NCBI GenBank assembly: GCA_000708835.1
Contig: DF236973.1
Location: forward strand, 1 to 64,000
Direction of reading: 5' to 3'
Length of the DNA stretch: 64,000 bases
DNA from: Klebsormidium nitens
Lineage: Eukaryota > Streptophyta > Klebsormidiophyceae > Klebsormidiales > Klebsormidiaceae
Shown here: piece by piece, positions 25,099 to 37,500 of the stretch
How positions within the stretch are numbered: the first letter of the stretch is position 1
Layout of the letters: each line of letters starts with the position of its first letter
Made by a program: the position numbers and the translations under genes
The notes under the pieces: model-generated
Databases searched by the model: none
The model's input: only the letters and a program-made list of their open reading frames with translations
What the model was told of the DNA's origin: nothing

Positions 25099-28000
25099 TC
25101 ACCTGGGCACATACTTGAACTCTTCGCCTTTAAGCCAAAGCTGGTCGTCCTCCACCTCGTTGAAATATACACTCCAGATTTCCCACTTTTGCCCGGGTAT
25201 ATTTGTGTCATATAAGTGACTGTCGATGTCGTCAGCTACGTCCGAGCCGGCCACACGCCACACGTCTGGATTAAGACTCGCCACGTCGTCTGCAAGTACG
25301 GCTCTGTGTTTGTGAACCGGCAAGATTGAAAGGGGATTGGTTAAGACAAGACTGAAAGAATGTAACGGAAGACCTCCTTTCAGGGGAGACCTTACGGACT
25401 CTGAAATGAAATCAAATGCAGCAAATGGCGCTCCTGATGTGGAATTTCAAAACTCCAAGGTCAGACTACTCCAACCGCTCGATGATTCTTCAGATGGAAA
25501 GGAAGGAAAGAAGGAAACACTTACTCAGAGCAGATCAAATATTGGAGGTAAAGAGAGGACCGAAACAAAAAGCAAAGAAAAGGCAGTGAAATAAAGGAAA
25601 GAGCAAGCAATTGTAGGTAACTAGAAGCAAACCTGATTGATCCTCGCAGTCTCTTAAAAATCCAAAGGGAGTCCTTGATTCTCCATCCATTCAACCGAGG
25701 AACGCACGCCACATGGGTATGACACCAATCGGTTCCTACAGGCTCTTGCGAGAACGTACTCTCTCGAGGAAGCGGTCTCACCTCCTATGAACAACTCCTT
25801 TCTAAAAGTGGCGGGGCAAAGCCCCGACGTGCGCACGGGCAAGTCCCAAGCGCACCGCAGCGTCTGGCCCAGCAACCCGTGTGGGTGGTCGAACCGGCTC
25901 GCGTCGTGCAGCGTAACGGTCACCTCTCGGCCCGGCTTGACCGTTACGGCCACCGTCACCTGCCCCGTCCGCAGGAGGACCTCCTCGTAAAACGGGCCGT
26001 CTGATGACGCCAGGTGACGTCGGATAAGCGGGGCGGGTCTAGAACTGCCTAGTTTACCCTCCGAGTCGCTGCTGTTCAAAGCTAGGGCTACACTGTTGCT
26101 TAAAGATTCCGGGCTTGACTCACTGCTATAAAGGGACGGATCTATGCTAACTATTTCTAGCGGGCCACTCATCACAACGGAAGGCGACATGCTTTGGCCT
26201 TTTCTCCTATCCTGCGCCGAAGTACCGTCTGACTTGAAACTTTCAACATCTTCTGTCGCCCCTAAAAGCCGCCTCCTTTCCGCCGTTTTAAACAAGGTTA
26301 TCAACTTCCTATACTCATCTAGTCTACCTTCCTTAGGCCCCTCAACCACCTCCCGTTCGCCTAAAAGTGGTTCCTTAACCCCGGTCTTGTGATCCGCAAC
26401 AATCCTCACCCCCCGCCATCGAACCGCCACCTTCGTAAACGCGTAGCTGTCCGCACTGCTTATAACGCCGTTCACCTGCAACTCCCGGTCCGCGTAAACC
26501 CCGTAAACCCCCGGCTTAACCCGCTGCGTCTCCGGTACTAACCCTCCGGAGTGAACCTCGACCCCGTGAAACGTAACCACCCGATCCGCCGACCAGTGGG
26601 CGACAAACTCCTGGGGGGTTTTCACACCCCCCCCGCCATACAGCTCGCTGTCGAGGTGGTAAGACGCCCCGAACGGGTCGGGCGTCAGCGGCGCAACTCC
26701 CGCCGGCTTCTCCAGCGGATCAATTAAATACTTGCTTGTGAAACGGGTTCCGTTCCGCCGTTCGTTTTCCGCTTGCGTCGCGGCGAAGAGCAGCCGGAAC
26801 TGCGCCGCGACGTTGTCCCACGACCAGTGGCGCGCGAAGCGCGCGGCGTTGCGGCCGAGCTTTTCCCGCAGCGGGGGGGACTTGAGCAGTGACAAAAATG
26901 CCCCCTGGATGCGGGAGTCGTCCTCGAAGGGGACCACCAGGCCGCGCTCATCGGTCAGGACCTCAATCGCAAATCTGCGGCGAGAAAAGAATAGGGGACT
27001 TGGAATAGAGGACAGTAGTTCTAGGGATACGAATTGTGGGGCGGGCATGAGGACTGCGAAACCGGAGATAAGATCATGCAAAACCAAGAACTTCTGAGAG
27101 TCAGGGCCGAATCCAAATAACTTTAGTCGGGTAGGGGTTTTCCAATCAGGGGTAGTAAAGATCATGGGACTGTGTAAGGTTCTATGGGACCGGTTCAAAG
27201 GGTTGGAGGTTGACCCACGGGCCAAACATTTGGCTTGAAATACTGACTTCTTTCGATCGAGATTATACCAATGGTGCAGATACACGGATTGTCCATCTGT
27301 CACACCTCCGTTTGGCTCGACTGTCGCTCAACCTGTGTTCAGTCAATCTGGTTACTTCAAGAAAAGCGTCGCCTTCGAAGACTCCTTGCCATTCAGAGAC
27401 ACGCGGCTTCACACCAGGGTTTGAACGGGCAGATCTAGCTGAAAGCGAAGACAGGATATCGGCCTGAGCAATAACACACGTGGACAGTTTTGCGAGGAGG
27501 TCTTGGTTCACTACTCAGGTCACTTTTGCTCGTCGTGGAAACAAGTGGGGGGTTGTGCCTTCGATTCCCGCTTCTTTCGTCCTGGAAGCGTTTAAAACCA
27601 CCGTTCACAAATCGGAGCAGCCACTATCCAACAATCTGCCAATTCTTCATGCACGCGTGTAGTAAAGATTTTGACCCCTGATTCATCCAATTTGATATCA
27701 AAACCAGGCCACAACTCTACCCACCGTTTGGAGTGCTTGACGGCCACTGAACCGCGGAGTTTCAATCTTCGTCTAACGAATAAGCACTCAGCATCATCTT
27801 CTTTCAGAAAAGCCCTCAAGAACGTTCTTGGCCCACGAAAAATCTCATCAATACGGAGATTGGCTTAAGCTTTGCGATAATGCGTACCTATACGAAGTCG
27901 CCACAATCGCACAGCCGTGCGCCATTGCCTGGAGCAGCGCCCCCGAGGTCGCGGCGACCTCTTCGTACATCGACGCGTACACGTCTGACAGGCCGAGCCA

Positions 28001-30514
28001 CTTGCTGATGTCCGACTGGCTGACGTACTCGCTGTGCCACGTGATGTAGGGCCGAACCTGCGCAGGACAGATGGAAGCGTACGTCTCTTCAGTTTAGCAT
28101 TACTGATCTTTAGCAACAGTAAGCTCCCCACACCAGAGTTGAAACCTAACCCAGAACAAAACCTGCTCCACACCCGTACCCATCCCAAACCCCCAGACTA
28201 ACCCAATCCATCCCGGGCGGGTTAGCTTACTATTGCTTAAGCCTACTGTTGCCAATGTCAAGATTGTTGAAAGTGTCTCGGTGGTGGCTTAGCAGAATAG
28301 AATTTGACGAGGGCGGGGATTCTGATGGTTTCAGTATGTACTTAGTCCACCTGGATACATGCGCCAATACCCGGCGAGTATTCTCCGGATAGTTGCGGCC
28401 CGACTCGACACGCATCTCTGTTTGGATTCGAATCGGAGCATGGAGTGGGATATACTTCAGACGTAGTTGGAGTAAGCGATGGCAGGGGGAGATGTTCACA
28501 GAAGCAAAATAACATTTTACAGCATTGACACAGAGGTTCCTACATCTTTAATCTCTTCGACATCGTCACGACCATGTTTGACGCACCCAATCAACGGGAA
28601 GACTCTTGAAGTGAATTGTTCGCTGAACGGAAGAAGACCCGTTCCTCTGAAGCCCACTCAATCAACGTCGAAAGTGTGCATGAGCCCAGTCACGCACAAC
28701 CCAGGGGCCTCTTCGGAGGTGCCTGGCCTTGTGTGCCAATGAACTTTTACGGCACCAGATAAACTCACAAATCCGCTTCCTGGTTTCAAAGATTACGGGT
28801 TTGGTATTTGCTCACCCCGAGCGCCGTAGCCTCTTCAAGCAGGGCCGGCATGGTGTGCTGCTCCACGTTCTTGCTGTGCTCCATGCCCAGAATCAGCAGC
28901 GCCACCTTCCGCTTGCCCCCCATTTGGTCCAGAATCTCCCGCAGGTTCCGCACAATGCGCTGGAAGCCCTTGTTCTTATGGATAAGCCCGTGACTCATTA
29001 TGAGAAGCGGCCGGTCCTGATGCCCCGCTGGCAACGACATGAGGTGCTCCAGAGTAGCGACGTCGGGGGGATCGTTTCGGGAGAGAATAGGGGGGGGCTG
29101 GAGGGTGCGGGCTCGTTGGGGCGAGCTGGGAGGGTCCACTCCATGGGGGACGAAGAAGACCTGAACGGGAGAAGAAGAAAGTGTGGAGGACTGAAAAGCG
29201 CAGAAAAAGATTTGAGGGAGGTGACTTTGGCAATACTTGGTATCGGACGTATGACTTCAATCAAATGAGCAAGTTGAATAAGGGTATAAGGCACTGCACG
29301 TACTTCTGGAATACTAACATCCGGTATGCCTCAGTACTTGATGCAATGAACAGCACCCATCTACACATAGAACGCCAGCCCGCGCAGACCTCATTCTTTG
29401 GTAGATGCCATCAATTTGTATATAAGGGCACAAGGATTTGCCCTGGAGCACCAAATAAACAGTTGTTTCTGAGTTGACAACTTCGTACGCCGCAGCAATA
29501 AGCCAGAAGTTGGCTCCTGTCAAGCGGTAGCTCTCTACTTGTGGAGCAGGCTCTTCGTCGCTCTCAACAAGCTCAGATTCCAATCTTCAAACCCTGTCTT
29601 CAATTGCTGCAAAACCCACTATCATGACTGGTAGCAACAGGAAGCAAAGAGAAAACCCCCCTGCCAGCTCTTACCTTTGCCTCTGGTACTCCGTACGCTG
29701 TCACCAGGCTGTGGTACCCATGCCAGCTCAGCGCCACAATCGCACTCGAGTGATCGACCAAATGCCGCACGAAGCCCTTCTCCTCAATGTGGGGGTACGC
29801 AAACGGGGAATGGCACACGAGCACCGATTGCAGGTCCCCAATTGGAAGGGCTAACTTCCGCTGGCCTGCGACCACCCAGCGCACGAGGTCCAGCATCTGC
29901 CACTTATGCCACACGATGCCAAATTCGACTTGGGTCAACATATGCGTGAATGGGAGGAAGCTTTTCGGGAGGCCCCCCAGGGCAACCCCTTCTTCCCGTG
30001 ACTTTTGCAGCAGCCCGGCTGCCTTCTCCTGGTGGTTCAAAATCCACCTCGACGTGTTCCAGAAGCTCATGCCTGGTTGGACCGTATCTTTCACGATCTT
30101 CCCGACGACAAAGTGGGGATCGTACCCCGTCATGTCGTCGGTGTCGTCGAGCGCCAGCACCGAGTAGTGGCACTGGAAGTCAGGGGACAGATTGCTCTGC
30201 ACGCGGAGGGTGGCATTCAAGAAGAGCTGCGTGAATTGAGCTATCCCGCACTTCCGCGGGGGGTAAGTGCTGATGACTAGGATGTGACAGGGGCTCCCGG
30301 GGGGGGTTTCTAGCGAGAGCTGGAGCTGGGTGCCCTGCTGAGAAAGGTTTTTGATGGAAGAAACATGGACCTTGGGCTGGAGGGTGAATTTGAGAAGGAA
30401 GCACAAGATGACGAAGAGGATGAGAACCGTGCGCCACGAACAAGGGTCCTTGGCTTTGCGTTTGCGCCTGGGGCTGAGAAGCCCCGCGCGATGTGGAGCC
30501 GGGGCGAAGGCCAT
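25099..30514 (-). CDS. Type II membrane GT4-like glycosyltransferase with C-terminal extension
   Basis: Predicted GT-B-fold, nucleotide-sugar-dependent glycosyltransferase; donor and acceptor unknown. Exons (minus strand): 30514-29675, 29160-28816, 28057-27888, 26974-25782, 25289-25099, giving 912 aa in one frame. The N-terminus is basic (PRRKRKAK), then hydrophobic at about residues 29-45, which suggests a Golgi/ER-type signal anchor. The first Rossmann half opens with VISTYPPRKCGIAQFT (about 79), a signature of GT4 relatives. VFFVPHGVD starts exon 2, followed by PLLIMSHGLIHKNKGF. The donor-binding half runs YEEVAATSGALLQAMAHGCAIVAT..ERGLVVPF (exons 3-4), where the family normally has a similar SGTLAYAxxxGKxVVST stretch. 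After about residue 520 some 390 residues have no family I recognise; they contain a Ser-rich, low-complexity middle and a late HGLLGQT motif. It is divergent from NRDE2. I am sure of the glycosyltransferase core; the last intron (25781-25290) is predicted from splice sites and phase only. Confidence 0.85.
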
Positions 30515-31569
30515 CGTTTCAAAGCGAGGGGTGTTGTCTCGAAGAATGAATGCGGGGAATGCACCTCAATTCCATCTGAATTGCTTGTGTTGGTCCTGGA
30601 GGGGCACCAAAACGGTCCTGTTCCCTCCTTTCCCCAAGAATGGACGACGGACGTATGGACTATGGACGTATGGACGTATGGACCATGTTGAATGGCAAGA
30701 TTCAACTTGAACTCGGAATGAATCTTGGCGAAACCCTAATCTTCTGGATCCTCCTCACGTGGCCTTATTTTCGTATGGATTTTGTCACGCAAGGCCGTCC
30801 CGGCACCCGTCCGCCGTTTCTCTAGCCTGGCTCGACCCATCGGCAGAGCAAAAACAGTATGCCGTCGTTTGGACCGTCTTTTAACGCTGAGAATTCTGCG
30901 TCAAAATGATAAAGAATCATACGACATATCCTGACGTGCGCAAACTGATATTCCGCATTAACGGCTGGTTAAAACTGGGGTTTCAACCGGGTTACCAGCC
31001 GGGACAACAGCCGGTTACCACGCCTGGGCGGTTTACCCTCTGCCGAGACTTTCAAATTCTGAAGATACCGATAGTCTACAAGTACCGGTATTAGAAGGTA
31101 CAGTTGGGTACAGAGCTCTCGGTCAGAGCTCTGCTTTCCAGCTTCAACAGAAGGCCGCATCACTGCAATCAGGCTCGAGAGAAGAGATCGTTGGCGCCGT
31201 AAATCTCCGTTTTCCAAGTACCTAGGTATTCGAAGCTGTAGACTGTAGCTTCCCGTAGCTTCCCGTAGCTTCCCACGAGCTGGAAGTCGTGGCGAATGAT
31301 GGCAGATGCTGGGGGGTCGCTCTTCCCGCTGTTCCCGTCGGGGCAGCAAAGGGTAAGCTTCTTGTTCTGTTTTGTGCATGTAGTGATCATTGGGGCTCAT
31401 TGGGCGCAGCCCTGATGAGGACATGCCAGCTATTTGTATATCATAAACCAAGCTTCTTTTTGATGCAATCAGGAGAAGTGATGAAATGCTGTTCAGTTTC
31501 TGCTTTTCCAACTTACTTTGTGTGCTGCCAGTCTGGTTGCTTAGTTCGCCAATAAGCGGGCTTGCTGCT
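30515..31569. promoter_or_regulatory. Divergent intergenic region between the glycosyltransferase and NRDE2
   Basis: 1.05 kb between two divergent start codons, so it holds both promoters and 5' UTRs. No gene is supported. Two small tandem repeats lie inside: GGACGTATGGA-like units at about 30640-30692, and three CTTCCCGTAG units at about 31245-31277. No clear core promoter element was found. Confidence 0.45.
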
Positions 31570-34500
31570 ATGGCAGAAAAGGAGGTATGTTTGACCCACA
31601 TCGACATTTACATCTCCTCAGCTTTACTAAAGCTTGTCTCCAACTAGTTTGCACTCATCATTGGAACAGTTTGCTGTCAAGTTGTTCAAATGTTCACCTT
31701 TTGTATATGTATAGAATGCTGCTGCGCTAGCGAACGCAGGGTACCTAGCCACTGCTACTTTTGTCACCGCGATCTTTGATTTATGTTCTTATGAATGCTG
31801 CCCAAATCAGTGACCTTGAAAGAAGCACAAAGTTCCAAATCAAAGAGACAAACGGTGGTATGACAATTGAGCATCATTGTCTGTCTTGCAGATCAACACC
31901 AGCAGCACCGGGGCAGCAGCCACAGACTGGCTTGTCAACACCAGTTTCGCTGAAGAGCTGCTGCCAGCGTCAGCCCCCGTGCCCCAGGTCTTTGCAGCAG
32001 CGCAACTCTTAGAGTCATCAGATGAGGAAGCCTCTCCCAAGGAGGGTGAAACAAGTAGACGTCAGGCTGCGTCAATTGATCAGGCGGAGGTGCCAGCTGA
32101 CCCTGGTGTTATCCGCAGGAAAGATGATGAAGCCAGGGGACGTGCGGAAGGCAGATTAGACAATGAAGCCGAGCATGATTTTCGGAAGGAAGGCGCCGGG
32201 CCAAGTGACCAGCACAGAGAGGGTCGATCACGGCACAAGCGGAGGAGAAAGCATAGGAGCCGAGAGAGGGACGGCAGTGCGTCAGACGAAAGTCGGGAGC
32301 GGAGGCATCGGAAGCGGCGGAAAGAGCGGGAGAAGGAGAAAGAGAAGGCCAAGGCTGAGGCTGCATCCCTGGAGCGCTTGCGAGTCCCTGCTGGGACGGA
32401 CAGGAAGGCAGCGGTTAAGACCTGGGTGGAGGAGGCGCCGCTGACGTCGGAGTACTATTTCGACACAAAAGGCGATCGGGATAACCTGGCGTTTGGCTCA
32501 CTGTACAGGTCAGACATTTTGCTCCGCTCACCTGGTGATTGAGAAATTGTCCTGTAGAGGAAGCTGTGTCCGCCATTCGGATCAGGTCATGGGAAGGTAT
32601 TTCTGTGTTTGAAATTGTCTTCCATTTATCAAAGCTTCGTTTCTTTAGACTTCTTTGGATGTCTGTGGTTGCCAACTGAAATGGTGTCCTTTGACCTGCA
32701 TCTCGTTGGTCAAACTTTTTGGAGGTATGTTATCACCGCTTGCAAACGTCCTTCCTTCTTACTAAAAGCAATCGACCATAATCGACCATCTACAGATTGG
32801 ATGTGGCCCGATATCATCGACAACCCAGCCAGTTCGTAGAAAGTGTTGGCTCCAAGCGTGGGCGTTTCAGTGGTCTGCAGGAGCCGGAAGAGGTAAGGGA
32901 AGCAGGAGAACACGATGGGTTTCCTTGTCTCCCCTGCTGTCTGAAAACAGCGTTTTCTTGAGTTTCTACTTTGAGAGACGCTTGAGGAGATTCGAAATTG
33001 CCTCTGAGCGCTCTGTTGTTTTGGTCCTGGGTCCAACAGTTTGCGGGTTTAGGTCAACGTCGATTCGAGTGGTTGAAGTGAGTCTCTTGTCTGTAAGAAC
33101 GCCGACGACTGCGCTGCTCAGAATGTTGAGTACCTGGTCCGAGTTAGTTTTGCAAGCAACGGCAGAAGGCCAATCAGACGGCCAATCAAGAGCCACCCTG
33201 TACGTCACGAACTATAGTTGAAAAGCCCTCATTTCTGCTTACATCAAAGGGCCCGAATATGATGCGGATCGCTACATATTAGAGCCAGAATCACTTGTCC
33301 AGACTCGCTTTCGGTTGCTAAGGAGAGGTACCGACAGATGACCACATAAGCCGTTATTACCTGATTAGGTCTTGCCCCGTCAATGGTTTAGTTGCTCGAA
33401 CATTTCCTGATCGTTTCCTGCAGGATGCGTCCGCTCAGGGGGTAGGCGAGAAGCGATACTGGGGCCCGGGGCATGCCCTCAAGGAGAAAAGCAAGAAGCT
33501 CAAGAGGTGAGGGCCGGCAGGTTGTGCTCGCAGATGGGATGGATGGAATAGAAAAATGGGCCTTGGCTGCTTGACCATTGACCTCGTGACATCCTATGGA
33601 TTCCCGTGATATGTTAGGGGTCTTACTCAATAATTGCTATTTCGAGAAGTAGAACGGACATTCGCACGGAGTCCATGGTAAATCTCAGGGCCTGGGAGAA
33701 ATATTATCTCCTATGTTATTCATCCTTACCAGAGGAAAGTCGCGTGCGTATAAAAAGGCTCGGAACTGTCTGCAAATGGCTGTCGGAGCTGGAACTTGCC
33801 AGCGAACAGCTCTACAGAGGTCGAGGTTTTCAAGGGGACTTTGGTGGACGAAGTCACGTTCTGAGCCACCCTATAGTTGAGTTCCAATTTAAGTGAGGCT
33901 CATGCCCGAAAAACGTCTCTTTGAAGTATATGGCGCTCGATGACACCACAGGTCTTCTCGGCTTCTCCAGAGCCGATTGCACAGGTTGTCTTCTTTGCGC
34001 CAGCTTTTAACCCGGCGCGTCGCTCTCTTCTTGCTGTCTCTGCGTTATTCTGACAATCCCCCCTCTCTGTTCAGGGTCAAAGCCACCCCCAGGCCCGGAG
34101 GACGCCCCTCCACTCCTCCGGGGGGCTACATTCCCCTCTTGGAGACCCCCCTGCCAGAGTCAAATGCGGACGAGGGCCCTGTCGAGGAGGGGGAGAGCTT
34201 TGAGGACAGTCTGCTGCGACGTACTCGGGATTTCAACGAGCTGACCCGGACAAGGCCTCAGGAGCTGCAGGGGTGGCTCGACTTTGCCGCGTTCCAGGAC
34301 GAGTTTGTCAAAATAGGGCGCAAGCGGGAGGCGGTGCAGGCGCTGGACAAGAAACTGGCCATCTACGAGAAGGTGAGCGGGGCTCGCACTGCTGGTCATG
34401 AGGTGTGTGCATCTCTTATCTGTGAAATGGTTCTTTAAATTATCGGTGTACGGCTTTGGTTTGTTTAGACGGGTGTAACAAGCTTACAAGGGAGTCTTGA

Positions 34501-37500
34501 TCAGAGATCGTTTCAGCAATATATTCTCGGTTAACGTGCTCAAAAATGCTCCTTGTCATTTCATGAGATTGCCAGTAGTACTGAAAATCTCAAGTTCAGT
34601 TGCCCTTCTCCAGTCACTGACAACCTATCGTCCTTCTCCTTGTCGTCTTTTGACTCAAGCGCCTTGACCACGTATCTGTGCTCACATTAGTTCGTCAGAG
34701 CGCCCTTACTTTAGTTCGTCAAAGTGTCGTGAGCGCAACTTCAGACTTCGCCCATCGTTGAACTTTCTCCAGGCAAGCGCTCGCCTACTCGAGATGACTT
34801 CTCTATCTTTCCACTGCAGGCGCCTGATCACCACCTCTACAGGGACGAACTTTTTCTTGCTTATCACCCGGCCTTGACGCAGCGTCCTGTTGCAAATTTC
34901 CTATTTTCGCTACAGCCTCCCAAGCGCAACTTCAGGTTTTTCCCCTTCTCATACCTCTTCTCTCAAGCGCTCGCCTCTTTTATTGAGAGTTCACTGACCT
35001 TTCTATCTTTCCCCTGCAGGCGCTCGATTATCACCCCGACAGTGACGAGCTCCTTTTGGCTTACCTGACGGCCTCGGCATAGTTTCCTAATCCTTCCTTC
35101 TTTTCGCCACGTCTCCCGAGCGCGGCTTCCGTTTGCCATCTTGACAACTCCAAACAAGCGCTTGCCTTCTCGATCTGATTCCCGCTGGCGTTGTACCTCT
35201 CGCCTGCAGGCGCTTGATCATCACCCCGACAGCGACGAGCTCCTGTTGGCTTACCTCACGGCCTCGGCCCAGCGCGACGACGCGCCGACGCTGCAGGCCA
35301 AGTGGGCCAAAGTCTTGGAACGGCTCTCGGGGAGCTGTCTGCTGTGGCGGGAATACATCCGGCTGCGCAAGGGCCAATACTCGAGCTTCTCGGTGTCGGA
35401 CGTGCGGGGAGTGTACGCGCAGGCACGTGCCGCGCTCGCGCAAGAACGGAACAGGGTCCGGCGAGAAGGGGCGGGAGAGGACAAGGTGAGGGGCATACGA
35501 CTTTGCAACGCAAGATTCCTGGTTTTTGTAGCAGGCGCTCACGCTCCTGAATCTGCTTCCGCTTCGTTGTCTCTCCTTTCGACCTTGTTTGTGATCGGAG
35601 CGTAAGAGGCCAGCAAGCTTTGAATGGACGGACCTCACGGGCGCAAAGGTGTGGGTTAGCATGGGAAAGAAGGAACAGGGTGCCGTCGTTGCTTGAGTTA
35701 GGTGTTCGCTGTGAAAGTACACAGTTGCCTGCTTGCAATGCCTTTCCATAAATGCACGACCATTGACGAGTTAACAATAGACCTGTTTGTTGCTCGAGAA
35801 CATTCACGAACCACAGGGTTCGGATCAAAAGCAACGTGCTCATTGTGCTGAATGAGATTTTCCGGTGCGCAGGTCGGTCAAGTCGAGCGGGATCTAGTGC
35901 GCATCTTCCTGGACGCATGCCTTTTTGAATGGCAGACGGGGCACCACGAACTGGCCGTCGGCCTCCTGCAAGCCCAAGCCGAGTACTCGGTGTTCGGCCC
36001 CCGGATACAGGCCAGCGAGAGCAGCAAGCAGACGCTGTTCCAGCGGTTCTGGGATTCGGAAGCCCCCCGGATCGGGGAAAGCGGCGGGGTTGGCTGGGGC
36101 ACGTGGCTCGCCAAAGAGGAAGAACGGCTGCAGAACTGGGGCGGGGGGGTTGGCGAAGAGGAAGAGGAAGAGGAGGAGAAGGGGGGTTGGTCTGGGTGGC
36201 AGGATTTGAAAGAAATAGGGGGGCCGGGGGCTGAAAGTGACTCCGAGGGGGGGAGGGAATCCGAGGGGGAGGAGGAGGGTTCTGAGGGGGCGGCGATTGA
36301 GGAAGAAAGCGACGAGGCGCTTCTGAAGAGGCTGGGCATCAACCTCGATGCGGCCGATGCCGTGGACGCAGCAAGTGTTGACACATGGCGCAAGTGGGCC
36401 GTCGAGGAGGAGACACGTGGCGAGCAGCAGTGGCTCCCAGTGCGGCCGAAAGAGGGGGAGCTTTCCGACGGCGGAGGAACGGACGGCGAGCTGCAGCGGA
36501 CGGTGCTCTTCGACGACGTACAGCCGTTTCTGTTTTCGCTGGAAACTGACGCTGCGGGGGTGGAGCTTTTGGCCGGGTTTGGGGGATTCTGCGAAGCGCC
36601 CATACCCCTGCTGAGCACTTCAAACGACGCTCAGTTGACGGGGTCACGGGAGGTCATAACAGGCAGTTTACGGGACCACCTCATAAGAGCGACAGCGGAA
36701 GAAGAAAAAGCTGAAGTCAGCTTTACGTCAGCAGCAGATGCAGTGCCTGAGGTTGGGCAGACCGAGCTTAGACCTGCCAAAGGGGGAGAGGTCCTGGTCA
36801 ACCTCGTAGGGGGCCCCGTCTGGCTGGACCAGGACCCCCCCCGAAGGCGGCAGTTCGCAGCCAACCTACTGCTCCAGGCCTCAGGGGCTTTCCCTGCGTC
36901 AGCGCCAATTGCACGAGCCCTGCTGGCGGTGACGTCAGCCGGTGACGTCAGCGGGAAGGAGGCACGTGGCCTTGCGAAAGCGCTTCTGAAGGGGCGACGA
37001 GAGGACCTCACGTTGTGGGGGGCGTATGCAGAACTAGAGGCGGCAGCCGGAAACGTCGGCGCGGCTCGGAAGGTGTTCGGAACGGCGCTTGGGTCCGTAT
37101 CCGCACTTCAACCTGATGCGCGGGATAAGGCGCCGGAGCTGTTTCTGAGTTTTGCCGAAATGGAGTTGCGACTGGACAGAGCAACGGACGGCCAGGATGA
37201 AGCGAGGGGGGAAAACAACGGTCACATTGGCAGCGGCCGCCGGGCGGCGCTGCATATTCTGGCGTGCTTTGGCGAGGGGGAGGCGTTCAAGCCTGCGGAG
37301 GCTGGCGTCGTACCCCCGTCAAGAATACTGAAGGTGAGGCTTCGCGAAGTGGCCTGGATTACCTAGCTCGCAGTCTCCATCTCGCTTGGTAAATCCAACT
37401 CAGTTGCTTTACAAAGCTTGGATGGGTGTGCTGCTGTCAGACAGCGTTCGTCAATGATATATGAAGCCTTCCGGTGTGTTACAGGCGAATTGCTTCCTGG

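Noticed and set aside
26732-27097. 121-codon plus-strand frame
   Set aside because: Antisense shadow of glycosyltransferase exon 4.
35087-36618. Long minus-strand frames of 220-246 codons
   Set aside because: They are antisense to NRDE2 exons 6 and 7, are Ser/Arg-rich by complement, and resemble nothing.
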